Below are positions 8,989 through 18,601 of a DNA stretch of 64,000 bases, piece by piece. The stretch spans positions 1 to 64,000 of the forward strand of contig NZ_CABFLM010000011.1 in the NCBI RefSeq assembly GCF_901873365.1, in the 5' to 3' direction. The stretch is from an uncultured Aggregatibacter sp. (GTDB taxonomy: Bacteria > Pseudomonadota > Gammaproteobacteria > Enterobacterales > Pasteurellaceae). The notes beneath the pieces were generated by a model that was given only the letters and a program-made list of their open reading frames with translations, had not been told where the DNA came from and searched no databases. The first letter of the stretch is position 1, and every line of letters begins with the position of its first letter. Made by a program: the position numbers and the translations under genes.

Positions 8989-9062
8989 CCTCATCACTCA
9001 TTAAAAAGTGCGGTGGATTTTTTAGGTGTTTTTTCCCCATAGACTTTTGTGTGAATTAAATC

Positions 9063-9091
9063 TTGCTATTTGGTGAGTAAGTGGCTATAAT
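9063..9091 (+). promoter_or_regulatory. Sigma70 promoter of the initiator tRNA / rimP-nusA-infB unit
   Basis: TTGCTA (9063-9068), 17 bases, TATAAT (9086-9091), followed by a GC-rich discriminator (GCGCTCC) typical of stable-RNA promoters. The tRNA begins 17 bases further on. Confidence 0.75.
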
Positions 9092-9108
9092 GCGCTCCAT
9101 ATTTCGGA

Positions 9109-9185
<77 letters not shown>

Positions 9186-9205
9186 ATCACAAGTTCAGTA
9201 AAAAG

Positions 9206-9228
9206 AACCCCAATTTTGGGGTTTTTTT
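9206..9228 (+). terminator. Terminator after the tRNA
   Basis: AACCCCAA TT TTGGGGTT followed by T's, 21 bases after the tRNA. It probably allows partial readthrough into rimP. Confidence 0.75.
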
Positions 9229-9295
9229 ATACGATAAATTTGTTGTTTAACTATCAACGCATGATATGTAATTGGTTGATAATTATTGAAAAACT

Positions 9296-9315
9296 GGGCT
9301 GTAAGCCCTTTTTTT
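9296..9315 (+). terminator. Possible attenuator in the rimP-nusA-infB leader
   Basis: GGGCT GTA AGCCC followed by seven T's, ending 13 bases before the rimP ribosome binding site. A second intrinsic-terminator shape inside the leader suggests attenuation, consistent with NusA autoregulation known for this operon in other bacteria. The stem is only five pairs. Confidence 0.45.
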
Positions 9316-9340
9316 ATGTCTGTCGTTTGAGGAGGCTGTT

Positions 9341-9796
9341 TTGGCAACTTTAGAACAAAAATTACAAGAATTATTACAAGGTTCGGTTGAAGGTCTTGGT
9401 TGTGAGCTTTGGGGCATTGAATGTCAACGTGTCGGTCGCTATTTAACTGTGCGTTTATTTATTGATAAAGAAGGTGGCGTAACCGTAGAAGATTGTGCTG
9501 ATGTCAGCCGTCAAGTGAGCGCTGTGTTGGATGTGGAAGATCCGATTGCCGATAAATATAACCTAGAAGTGTCTTCACCGGGTTTAGATCGCCCATTATT
9601 TACCTTGGCGCAATATGCCCATTATATCGGTCAGGACATTGTCGTGCATTTGCGCATTCCGGTAGCGGATCGTCGTAAATGGCAAGGCGAATTAGCAAAA
9701 ATTGAAAATGACATGATTACGCTGATTGTGGATAAACAAGAGCAAGTTTTAGCGTTTGGCAACATTCAAAAAGCCAACGTTGTTGCGAAATTTTAA
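9341..9796 (+). CDS. rimP: Ribosome maturation factor RimP
   Basis: 30S subunit maturation factor of 151 residues. It begins with TTG at 9341, chosen because GAGGAGG (9329-9335) sits five bases upstream and the length agrees with the family. Conserved features are the N-terminal GCELWGIECQRVG segment, VTVEDCADVSRQVS, and NLEVSSPGLDRPLF, the RimP hallmark before the C-terminal Sm-like barrel. It precedes nusA by 22 bases in one operon. Confidence 0.96.
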   Translation: MATLEQKLQELLQGSVEGLGCELWGIECQRVGRYLTVRLFIDKEGGVTVEDCADVSRQVSAVLDVEDPIADKYNLEVSSPGLDRPLFTLAQYAHYIGQDIVVHLRIPVADRRKWQGELAKIENDMITLIVDKQEQVLAFGNIQKANVVAKF

Positions 9797-9818
9797 ATTT
9801 AAAGAAGGATAAAAAAGC

Positions 9819-11315
9819 ATGAGTAAAGAAATTTTATTAGCGGCCGAAGCGGTATCCAATGAAAAATTATTGCCACGTGAAAAAATCTTTGAGGCCTTAG
9901 AAAGTGCGATTGCGCTTTCTACTAAGAAAAAATATGAATACGAAGTCGATGTGCGTGTTGCGATTAATCCGAAAACCGGAGAGTTTGATACCTTCCGCCG
10001 TTGGGTTGTCGTGGAAAATGTGATGAACCCGACCAAGGAAATTACATTAGAAGCGGCGCGTTTAGAAAATCCGGATATTCAATTAGGCGACTATGTGGAA
10101 GATCAAATTGAATCCATCGCCTTTGATCGTATTGCCATGCAAACTGCGCGTCAGGTTATTAGCACCAAAATTCGTGAAGCGGAACGCAGCAAAATTGTCG
10201 ATCAATTCCGTGCAAAAGAGGGGCAAATTGTCACTGCAACAGTGAAGAAAAGTAACCGAGACAGCGTTATTTTAGATGTAAATGGTGAAGATGGTAATAA
10301 AGCCGAAGCCGTGATGTTGCGTGAAGATATGTTGCCACGTGAAAACTTCCGTCCGGGTGACCGAGTGCGTGGTGTGCTATATAAAGTGAGTCCGGAAAGC
10401 AAAGGCGCACAATTATTTGTAACACGCGCGAAGGCGGAAATGTTAGTGGAATTATTCCGTTTGGAAGTGCCTGAAATTGGCGAAGAATTAATTGAAATTA
10501 GAAGTGCCGCCCGTGATCCGGGTTCTCGTGCCAAAATTGCAGTAAAAAGCAACGACAAACGGATTGATCCGGTCGGTGCCTGTGTCGGTATGCGTGGTTC
10601 GCGCGTGCAGGCGATTACCAATGAATTAGGCGGTGAGCGTGTGGATATCGTCCTTTGGGATGACAATCCGGCACAATTTGTGATTAATGCAATGGCGCCG
10701 GCAGATGTAAGTTCTATCGTGGTTGATGAAGACAAGCACGCGATGGATATTGCGGTAGAAGATGCCAACTTGGCGCAAGCGATTGGACGTAACGGTCAAA
10801 ACGTACGCTTGGCAACACAATTAACCGGTTGGACATTAAATGTGATGACCACCGAAGAATTAAGCGAAAAACATCAGGCGGAAGATAATAAAGTCTTAAA
10901 TTTATTTATTGACGCATTAGAAATTGATGAAGAATTTGCTCAATTACTCATTGATGAAGGTTTCTCAACATTGGAGGAATTGGCTTATGTACCGGTTCGT
11001 GAGTTAACGGCAATTGACGGTTTGGAAGACGAAGATTTAGTCGAAGAGTTACAAACTCGTGCAAAAAATGCGATCACCGCAAAAGCGTTGGCAGAAGAAG
11101 AAGCCTTAAAACAAGCGAAAATTGAAGATCGTTTATTAAACCTTGACGGCATGAATCGTCATATCGCATTTAAATTGGCGGAAAAACACATTACGACATT
11201 GGAAGAATTAGCCGAGCAGGGCGTTGATGATTTAACCGATATTGAAGAACTCAGTGCCGAACAAGCGGCAGATTTAATTATGGCAGCCCGAAATATTTGT
11301 TGGTTCACTGAGTAA
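9819..11315 (+). CDS. nusA: Transcription factor NusA
   Basis: Elongation, termination and antitermination factor, 498 residues. Order: N-terminal RNA-polymerase-binding domain (about 1-130), S1 domain (about 135-200), two KH domains (DPVGACVGMRGSRVQAI and AIGRNGQNVRLATQLTG) and two C-terminal acidic helix-hairpin-helix repeats (LLIDEGFSTLEELAYV; KHITTLEELAEQGVDDL), as in gamma-proteobacterial NusA. AAGGAT precedes the ATG. infB follows after 15 bases. Confidence 0.98.
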   Translation: MSKEILLAAEAVSNEKLLPREKIFEALESAIALSTKKKYEYEVDVRVAINPKTGEFDTFRRWVVVENVMNPTKEITLEAARLENPDIQLGDYVEDQIESIAFDRIAMQTARQVISTKIREAERSKIVDQFRAKEGQIVTATVKKSNRDSVILDVNGEDGNKAEAVMLREDMLPRENFRPGDRVRGVLYKVSPESKGAQLFVTRAKAEMLVELFRLEVPEIGEELIEIRSAARDPGSRAKIAVKSNDKRIDPVGACVGMRGSRVQAITNELGGERVDIVLWDDNPAQFVINAMAPADVSSIVVDEDKHAMDIAVEDANLAQAIGRNGQNVRLATQLTGWTLNVMTTEELSEKHQAEDNKVLNLFIDALEIDEEFAQLLIDEGFSTLEELAYVPVRELTAIDGLEDEDLVEELQTRAKNAITAKALAEEEALKQAKIEDRLLNLDGMNRHIAFKLAEKHITTLEELAEQGVDDLTDIEELSAEQAADLIMAARNICWFTE

Positions 11316-11330
11316 TAAGGGAGTGAAAAG

Positions 11331-13853
11331 ATGACTGAAGAATTAAAAACGAATGCACCCAAGAAATTAAGTTTAAAGCCACGTACAAAAACTACGGTGA
11401 GCACAACCAGTGCCTCCGGTAAAAGCAAGGAAGTTCAGGTTGAAGTGCGTAAGAAACGTACGGTTCCAACCGAAGCTGCATTGAAAGCAGAAGAGGCTGC
11501 AAAATTAAAAGCACAGCAGGAAGCTGAACAAAAAGCGGCTGAACAAAAGGCGGCGGAAGAGAAAGCTGCAAAAGAGAAAGCGGCTAAAGAAAAAGCAGCG
11601 AAGGAAAAAGAAGCTGCAGAGAAAGCGAAACAAACGCAAGTGAAACAAGCACAAAGTGCGGTTAATAATCCGCCTAAATCAGCTGATCCGGAAAAAGAAA
11701 AACGTAAAGCTGAAGAAGCGGAATTACGTCGTAAAGCGGAAGAGGTTGCTCGTCAAAAAGTGGAAGAACAGGCGCGTAAAGCGGCTGAGGAAGCGAAACG
11801 TTATGCTGAAGCTGATACGTCAAGCAATGAAAGCACCTCAGAAGATTATACCGATTACAATTTAAGCTCTCGTTATGCTTTAGAAGCAGAAGATGAAGAA
11901 GAACGTCGTAATGAAAATCGTGGTCGTGGTAAAAATAAAGTCGCTAAAGCGAAAAAAGGCGGACGTGATGATGAAAGCAATAAAAACGAGCGCGAGTCTA
12001 ACCGCCGCAATCTAAAAGACGGTAAATTCGGCAAAGGTAAAAATGGTAAGAAAGGTGCTGCATTACAACAAGCCTTTACAAAACCTGTCCAGGCGGTGAA
12101 AACAGATGTTGTCATTGGTGAAACCATTACCGTTGCAGAATTAGCAAATAAGATGGCGACCAAAGCGACTGAAATCATCAAAGCAATGATGAAAATGGGC
12201 GAAATGGTGACTATTAACCAAGTGCTTGACCAAGAAACGGCGCAATTAGTGGCAGAAGAATTAGGTCACAAAGTCATTCTTCGTAACGAAAATGAGCTTG
12301 AAGAAGAAGTATTAGGCGATCGTGATGTTAATGCTGAAAAAGTGACGCGTGCGCCAGTGGTCACTATTATGGGACACGTTGACCACGGTAAAACATCTTT
12401 GCTTGACTATATTCGTAAAGCCAAAGTTGCTGCGGGCGAAGCTGGTGGGATTACCCAACATATCGGTGCTTATCATGTCGAAACCGATGATGGCAAAATG
12501 ATCACTTTCTTAGATACACCGGGGCACGCAGCGTTTACCTCTATGCGTGCACGTGGTGCGAAAGCGACAGACATCGTGGTGCTCGTGGTTGCCGCGGATG
12601 ACGGCGTGATGCCACAAACCATTGAAGCGATCCAACACGCGAAAGCAGCCGGTGCGCCTTTAGTGGTTGCGGTGAATAAAATTGATAAACCGGAAGCCAA
12701 CCCGGATCGCGTAGAACAAGAATTGCTTCAACACGAAGTGATTTCTGAAAAATTCGGTGGTGATGTGCAATTCGTACCGGTTTCTGCGAAGAAAGGCATG
12801 GGTATCGATGATTTATTAGATGCCATCCTACTTCAATCAGAAGTACTTGAATTAACCGCGGTGAAAGATGGCATGGCAAGTGGTGTTGTGATCGAATCTT
12901 ATCTTGATAAAGGTCGCGGTCCGGTGGCAACCATTCTTGTTCAATCTGGTACGTTACATAAAGGCGATATCGTACTTTGTGGTTTTGAGTATGGCCGTGT
13001 ACGTGCAATGCGTGATGAAAATGGCAAAGAAATTAACGAAGCCGGTCCGGCGATTCCAGTGGAAGTGCTTGGTCTTTCCGGTGTGCCTGCTGCCGGTGAT
13101 GAAGCGACCGTAGTGCGTGATGAGAAAAAAGCACGTGAAGTTGCCTTATACCGTCAAGGCAAATTCCGCGAAGTAAAACTTGCTCGTCAGCAAAAAGCCA
13201 AATTGGAAAATATGTTCAGCAATATGGCAGAAGGTGATGTGGCAGAACTCAATGTCATTGTGAAAGCTGACGTACAAGGTTCTGTGGAAGCTATCGTTCA
13301 ATCCTTAATGGAGCTTTCAACGGATGAAGTGAAAGTGAAAGTGGTCGGTTCCGGCGTGGGCGGTATTACTGAAACAGATGCGACTTTAGCGGCAGCATCC
13401 AATGCGATCATTGTCGGTTTTAACGTGCGTGCGGATGGCTCTGCTCGCCGTATTATCGAAAATGAAAATATTGATTTACGTTATTATTCCATCATTTATG
13501 AATTGCTTAACGAAATCAAAGCGGCTATGAGCGGTATGCTACAACCTGAATTCAAACAAGAAATTATTGGTATGGCTGAAGTGCGTGATGTATTCCGTCA
13601 TCCGAAGTTTGGTGCGATCGCCGGTTGTATGGTAACCGAAGGTATTGTGAAACGTAACAACCCAATTCGTGTCTTGCGCGACAACGTAGTGATCTTTGAA
13701 GGTGAACTAGAATCGCTTCGCCGCTTCAAAGATGACGTATCTGAAGTGCGTAACGGTATGGAATGTGGTATCGGCGTGAAGAATTACAATGACGTAAAAG
13801 TCGGCGACCAGATTGAAGTATTCGAAGTGGTTGAGGTTAAACGCTCAATTTAA
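11331..13853 (+). CDS. infB: Translation initiation factor IF-2
   Basis: GTPase that places initiator tRNA on the 30S subunit, 840 residues. The N-terminal region has a long Ala/Lys/Glu-rich helical stretch (about 45-170) and a basic Gly/Lys/Asn linker. The G domain starts near residue 345 with GHVDHGKTS, then DTPGHAAF and NKIDKPEA. The C-terminal domains include the fMet-tRNA binding part. The co-located initiator tRNA and IF-2 are functionally linked. A terminator follows; rbfA and truB do not follow as they do in E. coli. Confidence 0.98.
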   Translation: MTEELKTNAPKKLSLKPRTKTTVSTTSASGKSKEVQVEVRKKRTVPTEAALKAEEAAKLKAQQEAEQKAAEQKAAEEKAAKEKAAKEKAAKEKEAAEKAKQTQVKQAQSAVNNPPKSADPEKEKRKAEEAELRRKAEEVARQKVEEQARKAAEEAKRYAEADTSSNESTSEDYTDYNLSSRYALEAEDEEERRNENRGRGKNKVAKAKKGGRDDESNKNERESNRRNLKDGKFGKGKNGKKGAALQQAFTKPVQAVKTDVVIGETITVAELANKMATKATEIIKAMMKMGEMVTINQVLDQETAQLVAEELGHKVILRNENELEEEVLGDRDVNAEKVTRAPVVTIMGHVDHGKTSLLDYIRKAKVAAGEAGGITQHIGAYHVETDDGKMITFLDTPGHAAFTSMRARGAKATDIVVLVVAADDGVMPQTIEAIQHAKAAGAPLVVAVNKIDKPEANPDRVEQELLQHEVISEKFGGDVQFVPVSAKKGMGIDDLLDAILLQSEVLELTAVKDGMASGVVIESYLDKGRGPVATILVQSGTLHKGDIVLCGFEYGRVRAMRDENGKEINEAGPAIPVEVLGLSGVPAAGDEATVVRDEKKAREVALYRQGKFREVKLARQQKAKLENMFSNMAEGDVAELNVIVKADVQGSVEAIVQSLMELSTDEVKVKVVGSGVGGITETDATLAAASNAIIVGFNVRADGSARRIIENENIDLRYYSIIYELLNEIKAAMSGMLQPEFKQEIIGMAEVRDVFRHPKFGAIAGCMVTEGIVKRNNPIRVLRDNVVIFEGELESLRRFKDDVSEVRNGMECGIGVKNYNDVKVGDQIEVFEVVEVKRSI

Positions 13854-13862
13854 TTTTCAAAG

Positions 13863-13894
13863 AAAATGCGATCAAATGTGATCGCATTTTTTTT
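13863..13894 (+). terminator. Terminator of the rimP-nusA-infB operon
   Basis: AAATGCGATCA / TGATCGCATTT stem followed by T's, starting 10 bases after the infB stop. Confidence 0.85.
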
Positions 13895-13920
13895 AGAAAA
13901 ACGATTTAATTTATTCCCAT

Positions 13921-14281
13921 TATTCGTGCAACAAGTTGCACGCTACGAAGCAAAACAGGCCTTAAAGCTACCGCAGTTGTAGCGTGTATCTTGATGCACG
14001 AAATCCATATTGTTTTAAATCCGATAACGATTAAAACACGTCTTAAAGCTACCGCAGTTGTAGCGTGCATCTTGATGCACGAAATTCGTATCGTTTTAAA
14101 TCCGATAACGATCAAAACAGGTCTTAAAGTTACCGCACTTTTGAAATGAATGACGAGATTAAGTGCGTCTATTCGTGCAACAAGTTGCACGCTACGCAGG
14201 CTATCAAAACACGCCTTAAAGTTACCGCAGTTGTAGCGTGTATCTTGATGCACGAAATCTCTATTTTTGCATCTTGATGCG
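13921..14281. repeat. Cluster of REP-like elements
   Basis: This 430-base gap between infB and yfcC holds no gene. REP-like units lie at about 13923-13948 (inverted, AAC stem), 13978-14003 and 14059-14084 (GTAG-headed, ATC stem), 14172-14196 (inverted, AAC stem), 14233-14257 (GTAG-headed, ATC stem), and a degenerate half at 14263-14281. TACCGCAGTTGTAGCG recurs before the headed units. One TACCGCACTT USS lies near 14132. Confidence 0.85.
13961..14122. repeat. 81-bp tandem repeat containing a REP unit
   Basis: CTTAAAGCTACCGCAGTTG at 13961 recurs at 14042 and, diverged, at 14123, a constant period of 81 bases. Each full period carries one GTAG-headed palindrome plus TTTTAAATCCGATAACGAT and AAAACA. 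The third unit breaks off after about 15 bases, where CCGCAGTT is replaced by the USS CCGCACTT. Confidence 0.8.
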
Positions 14282-14284
14282 GGT

Positions 14285-15808
14285 TTAATGGCCGTACATG
14301 ATCACTTGAATGATTAACAAAATGGATGAAATCACAAATTGGCAGCCAACAATCGGCATGACGAATTTAATCCATTTATTGAACGGAATATTCAGCATTT
14401 GTAAGGTTACCAGCACCAAACCTGTGGGCGCAAGGAAGAGCATGATGTATTGCCCCCAGTTGTAAGCTGAAACCACGATGTCTCTTGGAATGCCGACGGT
14501 ATCGGCTAATGGTGCCATAATTGGCATGGACAGCACGGCAAGGCCGGAAGAGGAGGGCACGATGAGACCTAAGAAGATAAAAATCAGAAGTTGTCCGATA
14601 ATAAAAACGCTACCGTGCATACCGCTTACCAAGTGCGACAGATAATCAAGAATTGTATCAGAGATCATGCCTTGTTCCAAAATGATGTTGACCGCACGAG
14701 CAAGGCCAATAATCAGTGTTACGCCCACGAGTTCGGAAGCGCCGTGTGTGAAGCCGTGGATGAGATCTTTTTCAGGTAATCCGCTGATAAACATAATGAG
14801 AATAGTGATTGCCAAGAAGGAGGCGGCCATTTGAGGAAACCACCAGCCGCCGAACATGACACCCCATACCATAAGTGGGAATGCGCAGCAGAATAAAATC
14901 AGAATGAGTTTTCTTTTAAAGGTGAAGTCAACGGTGGCGTTGGGATCGATATCTTTCATGTAGTGATCATAGAAGGCTTGACGATCTTCGTAGGTATAAG
15001 AGAATGCGGGATTGGCAGTCAGTTTTTTGCAATACCATCTCATATAAACAATGACGCAAATTCCACCTAATATCAGTCCGATGGCACGGAATCCGATGCC
15101 TTCAGTGAATGGAATGCCGGCGGCATTTGAGGCGATGACAACGGAGAACGGATTAATGGTGGAAAATGCGGTACCCATTGACGCCGCAAGGAAGATAGCG
15201 CCGACGCATACAATGGCATCGTACCCTAGTGCTAAAAACACCGGCACAAGAATCGGGTAAAACGCGACGGCTTCTTCCTCGATGCCGCAAGCTGTTCCTC
15301 CCAGTAGCATTAACACGCACACCGCAAACACCACAGAAAATTCATTGCCTTTTGTCTTTTTTGCCAGCGACATTAAGCCGGCATTAAATGCACCAGTTTT
15401 ATTGATCACGCCAATCATGCCACCTAAGATAAAAATAAAGACCATAATATCTGCCACTTCAATGGTGCCATCCACCATGGCATGGAGCATATCGATGGCA
15501 TTTTTTTCGTGTTGTGTAACGCGTTGATAAGTATCGGGAATGGCAATGGGTTTTTTGATTATGCCGTTGGTGAAATGGGAAAGCTGAATTTTAATATTAA
15601 ATTGATTGAGGGTTTGTTCGGTTGCAGGATAGCGTTGATCAGGGTTTCCGTAGCTTTTGACAATGAACTGTTTCTCAGTGTTGTCGTAGGAAAGTTTGGA
15701 ATAAGCGCCCGAGGGAATAAGCCAAGTTAAACCAATGGCCATTAGAAGAATGATAAAAAGAATGCTAAATGCGGAAGGAAAAGTCATCTTTTTCGTCGAT
15801 GTTTTCAT
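14285..15808 (-). CDS. YfcC-family membrane carrier
   Basis: Integral membrane protein of 507 residues with about 12 hydrophobic segments, matching the YfcC / DcuC-like anaerobic C4-dicarboxylate carrier superfamily. Visible marks are the N-terminal PSAFSILFIILLMAIGLTWLIPSGAY, GGMIGVINKTGAF, GGTACGIEEEAVAF, GTAFSTINPFSVVIASNAAGI and VPSSSGLAVLSMPIMAPLAD. Substrate is uncertain: relatives carry dicarboxylates, arginine/ornithine or unidentified amino acids. GGAGCG precedes the ATG. Transcribed alone on the minus strand. Confidence 0.8.
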   Translation of the reverse strand: MKTSTKKMTFPSAFSILFIILLMAIGLTWLIPSGAYSKLSYDNTEKQFIVKSYGNPDQRYPATEQTLNQFNIKIQLSHFTNGIIKKPIAIPDTYQRVTQHEKNAIDMLHAMVDGTIEVADIMVFIFILGGMIGVINKTGAFNAGLMSLAKKTKGNEFSVVFAVCVLMLLGGTACGIEEEAVAFYPILVPVFLALGYDAIVCVGAIFLAASMGTAFSTINPFSVVIASNAAGIPFTEGIGFRAIGLILGGICVIVYMRWYCKKLTANPAFSYTYEDRQAFYDHYMKDIDPNATVDFTFKRKLILILFCCAFPLMVWGVMFGGWWFPQMAASFLAITILIMFISGLPEKDLIHGFTHGASELVGVTLIIGLARAVNIILEQGMISDTILDYLSHLVSGMHGSVFIIGQLLIFIFLGLIVPSSSGLAVLSMPIMAPLADTVGIPRDIVVSAYNWGQYIMLFLAPTGLVLVTLQMLNIPFNKWIKFVMPIVGCQFVISSILLIIQVIMYGH

Positions 15809-15990
15809 GATGAAACGCTCCTTGTGTTCGGATTAGTGAATAAACCGAGCGCGCATTCTACACAGACAACAGGGAAAAAGCAAAGATTAAATGGTTGTGA
15901 TTTCCTGTAATAACAGGGTACGCAATCGTTTACCTAAGTTAAGCGGATTAAACCATGTCTGCGCTTAAAAGCGTAAGTAAAAAAGAAATA

Positions 15991-16022
15991 AAAAATCCAC
16001 CGCACTTTGTATGGGGTGGATT
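15991..16022 (-). terminator. Terminator of glpABC (minus strand)
   Basis: On the minus strand AATCCACC ... GGTGGATT followed by TTTTTTA; the stem includes a USS (ACCGCACTT on plus). Confidence 0.75.
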
Positions 16023-16027
16023 GCGGA

Positions 16028-17302
16028 TTATTGATTCATTGACATACACAACAACGTCAATGGATGGATACAGGTTACATTAGATGACATATCGATCTGC
16101 CATTTACAAGTTTGGCATTCTGAAATCACATAATCAAATCCACCTGCATTGATGTGATCAAATAGTGTTTTCCCGATAGCTTGAGACACTTCATAGTTTT
16201 CCGCCTTGAAACCGTATGTCCCGGCGATACCACAACATTGTGATGGCAACATCACCACTTCTAATCCCGGAATTTGTTTTAACACTTCCAAGGTGTACGG
16301 TGCCCAACCCGCTTTATCCACGTGACATGCGGTGTGATAAGCCACGCGTAATTTCAATGGTTTAAGTGGTAAGGTTTTACCTTCTTTAAAGAGCTGATAC
16401 AAGAATGGTGTCACCATGTGAATATGCGGACGAACTTTCGCATTGTCGATACCTAAAATATGATGATACTCATCGCGTAAATTTAAGGCACAACTTGATG
16501 CTTCGCTGATCACATCCAAGCCATTTTCATCCACCATTTTGCCGATGTAATCGGTGTTAAATTGCGCAATTTTTTTCGCACGTTCTGGAAATTGGTTCAC
16601 GCTTAATGGCAAGCCACAGCATTTTTCTTTTTCCAATAACACCACGCCAATATCCATGGCATTGAACACTTGAATAAATTCTTTACCCAATTGTGGGTTA
16701 TTGTAGTTCACATAACAGCCATGATAATACGCCACTTTACGTTCGAATTTTTGTTGGTCTGCCAACATTTTCTTCATATACCAGCTGCGGAACGTACCAA
16801 AGGAATATTTTGGTAATGTACGATGACGGCTGATTTTCAATGCTTTTTCCAACACAAATTTTGTCGCTTTTAAGCCTGTGAGAGTGTTCACAATCGGCGC
16901 AAGCGGTGTGTTAAGTGTTCCCATAATATCGGTGTTACTTAAAATCGCATCACGTAATTTTTGCACCGCTGGCTTGTGTTGTTGAGCAAGGTATTTGTTT
17001 CTTGCGCGAACAATAATATCACCGATTTTTACATCAGACGGACACGCAATTTCACAACGTTTACAGTTAGTACAATATTTCAAGGCTTCATCATACAGCT
17101 CGGCTGATTTTAAGCGTAAACGCTCACCATCTGGGCCTGATTGTTTTGGACCTGGGTAGTTTGGATTTTGACGTGAAACAGGACATACCGCTGTGCACGC
17201 TGTACATTTAATGCAGCTCTCAAAACTTTCATCAAAGGCATGATGATGTTGTGGTGCATTAAGGGATTGTTTTGCATTTTCAATTAATTGTTGAATGTTC
17301 AT
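16028..17302 (-). CDS. glpC: Anaerobic glycerol-3-phosphate dehydrogenase subunit C
   Basis: Iron-sulfur membrane-anchor subunit, 424 residues, passing electrons from GlpAB to the quinone pool. Two 4Fe-4S ferredoxin motifs lie near the N-terminus (CIKCTACTAVCPVSR, 31-45, and CTNCKRCEIACPSD), followed by two CCG-type heterodisulfide-reductase-like domains (YYHGCYVNY, KCCGLPLS; YHTACHVDK, QCCGIAGTYG). GGAGG four bases before the ATG. Last gene of glpABC. Confidence 0.96.
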   Translation of the reverse strand: MNIQQLIENAKQSLNAPQHHHAFDESFESCIKCTACTAVCPVSRQNPNYPGPKQSGPDGERLRLKSAELYDEALKYCTNCKRCEIACPSDVKIGDIIVRARNKYLAQQHKPAVQKLRDAILSNTDIMGTLNTPLAPIVNTLTGLKATKFVLEKALKISRHRTLPKYSFGTFRSWYMKKMLADQQKFERKVAYYHGCYVNYNNPQLGKEFIQVFNAMDIGVVLLEKEKCCGLPLSVNQFPERAKKIAQFNTDYIGKMVDENGLDVISEASSCALNLRDEYHHILGIDNAKVRPHIHMVTPFLYQLFKEGKTLPLKPLKLRVAYHTACHVDKAGWAPYTLEVLKQIPGLEVVMLPSQCCGIAGTYGFKAENYEVSQAIGKTLFDHINAGGFDYVISECQTCKWQIDMSSNVTCIHPLTLLCMSMNQ

Positions 17303-17311
17303 AACGCCTCC

Positions 17312-18601
17312 TTAATGTGTGTTGTGAAGAATTTCATCCGCAACAGCAAGCGCTGTGACTACTGCCACGCCAGAACCACAACCGAGTTCTAGTGCATTGA
17401 AACCACCAATCACATTACCCACCGCATATAAATTCGTTAAAAATTGACCGCTCTTTTGCACTTGGCATTGCGCATTAATCGCCACGCCCGCAGATTGGTA
17501 CGGTTGCGGATTTGAGAAACGATGATCTGTCCAAGTAAAACGATCGGTATCTTTAAAGCCTTCCACACCGATGATGTCAGAATAGAATACCGGTTCGTAG
17601 ATTTTATCGAATTCAGAGACTAAACCTTTACTGAAGAAGCTGCCTGACGCTAAGACGAAATGCTCTGCCGTGATTTCTTCCTCTTCGTGCAAACGCGTTT
17701 GAATGGCGCGAACTTTGTTACCATCAAAATGCGCTTTTAATGCGCTGTCGCCATTCATCATCAAACCGCCCAATTTTTCAAAACGACGACGTAATTGAAT
17801 ACGTTGGCGCATACCTAATAAAGACGGTGGTAAAGTTGGTAATTCAAATAATGGTAAGCCAGTTGCTTTACGAAGTGACTCCATAAATTCTTGATTTTCT
17901 AGACCGAAACAAGCCGGTAAGAAAATCGCTTCTGTGCCTTTCGCAGCTTCTTTCATTTCAGCCACAAGATCATCGAATTTCAGTTTATATTCTAAAACTT
18001 GCGCAATGTTCACACTGCGGAATTCGCGCGAATTTGCACGTAACTGATCCAGTTCAGGAATATTTAAAAAGCCCGTTTTCACTTCACAATGAGCAAATTG
18101 TGGATTGAGCGTAAGGTTATCCGCCAATAATTCCGGTTGGAAATCGTGATAGCCTTCAATGCCTAAAACCGCAATTTTTTTATACGGGAATGGGGTTTCG
18201 CCTTGTACGGTTGGCACACTATTTGGTGAAAGCCATGCACCACGTAAACTCCCTAAACCCGTTACTCGAAGATGATTTTCTGCACTTGAGCCAATTAAAT
18301 CTAAATTTAACGATTCCGCTAATTTTTCAAAAGCGTGCGCTTTCGCTAATACACGTTCAACACCCATAATGCTATAAGGGTGTTGTGGTAATTGAGCTGC
18401 AAGTGCGGTCAAATTTTCAGGAATATTTTTAACAAACGCACCATTTGGTAAACGGCTTAATAAATCTAATGAGCCGGATGCAAAATCAATCGCTGCTTGG
18501 CCGTTATTGATAATGACACAACGTTTGCCTTGTTCTTGTAGGGCGATGCCGCAAGTTAAACCTGCAAGGCCGCCACCAATAATCACTACATCAAAATTCA
18601 T
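17312..18601 (-). CDS. glpB: Anaerobic glycerol-3-phosphate dehydrogenase subunit B
   Basis: Flavoprotein subunit of 429 residues. The start is the ATG at 18601 (MNFDVVIIGGGLAGLTCG), overlapping the glpA stop by 11 bases; the frame stays open upstream into glpA but homology begins at MNFD. An FAD dinucleotide-binding fold lies at 4-30, and a C-terminal GGFNALELGCGSGVAVVTAL closes the flavin domain. Translational coupling with glpA is likely. Confidence 0.95.
   Translation of the reverse strand: MNFDVVIIGGGLAGLTCGIALQEQGKRCVIINNGQAAIDFASGSLDLLSRLPNGAFVKNIPENLTALAAQLPQHPYSIMGVERVLAKAHAFEKLAESLNLDLIGSSAENHLRVTGLGSLRGAWLSPNSVPTVQGETPFPYKKIAVLGIEGYHDFQPELLADNLTLNPQFAHCEVKTGFLNIPELDQLRANSREFRSVNIAQVLEYKLKFDDLVAEMKEAAKGTEAIFLPACFGLENQEFMESLRKATGLPLFELPTLPPSLLGMRQRIQLRRRFEKLGGLMMNGDSALKAHFDGNKVRAIQTRLHEEEEITAEHFVLASGSFFSKGLVSEFDKIYEPVFYSDIIGVEGFKDTDRFTWTDHRFSNPQPYQSAGVAINAQCQVQKSGQFLTNLYAVGNVIGGFNALELGCGSGVAVVTALAVADEILHNTH

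Noticed and set aside
11656..11865. Basic frame within infB
   Set aside because: Shadow of the Lys/Glu/Ala-rich IF-2 N-terminal region read in another frame.
13961..14122. CRISPR-like array
   Set aside because: Period is 81 bases with no distinct spacers, units contain palindromic REPs, and no cas genes are present.
13906..14253. 115-codon minus-strand frame
   Set aside because: It is produced by translating the REP-like repeats; the peptide is repetitive in step with the DNA repeat.
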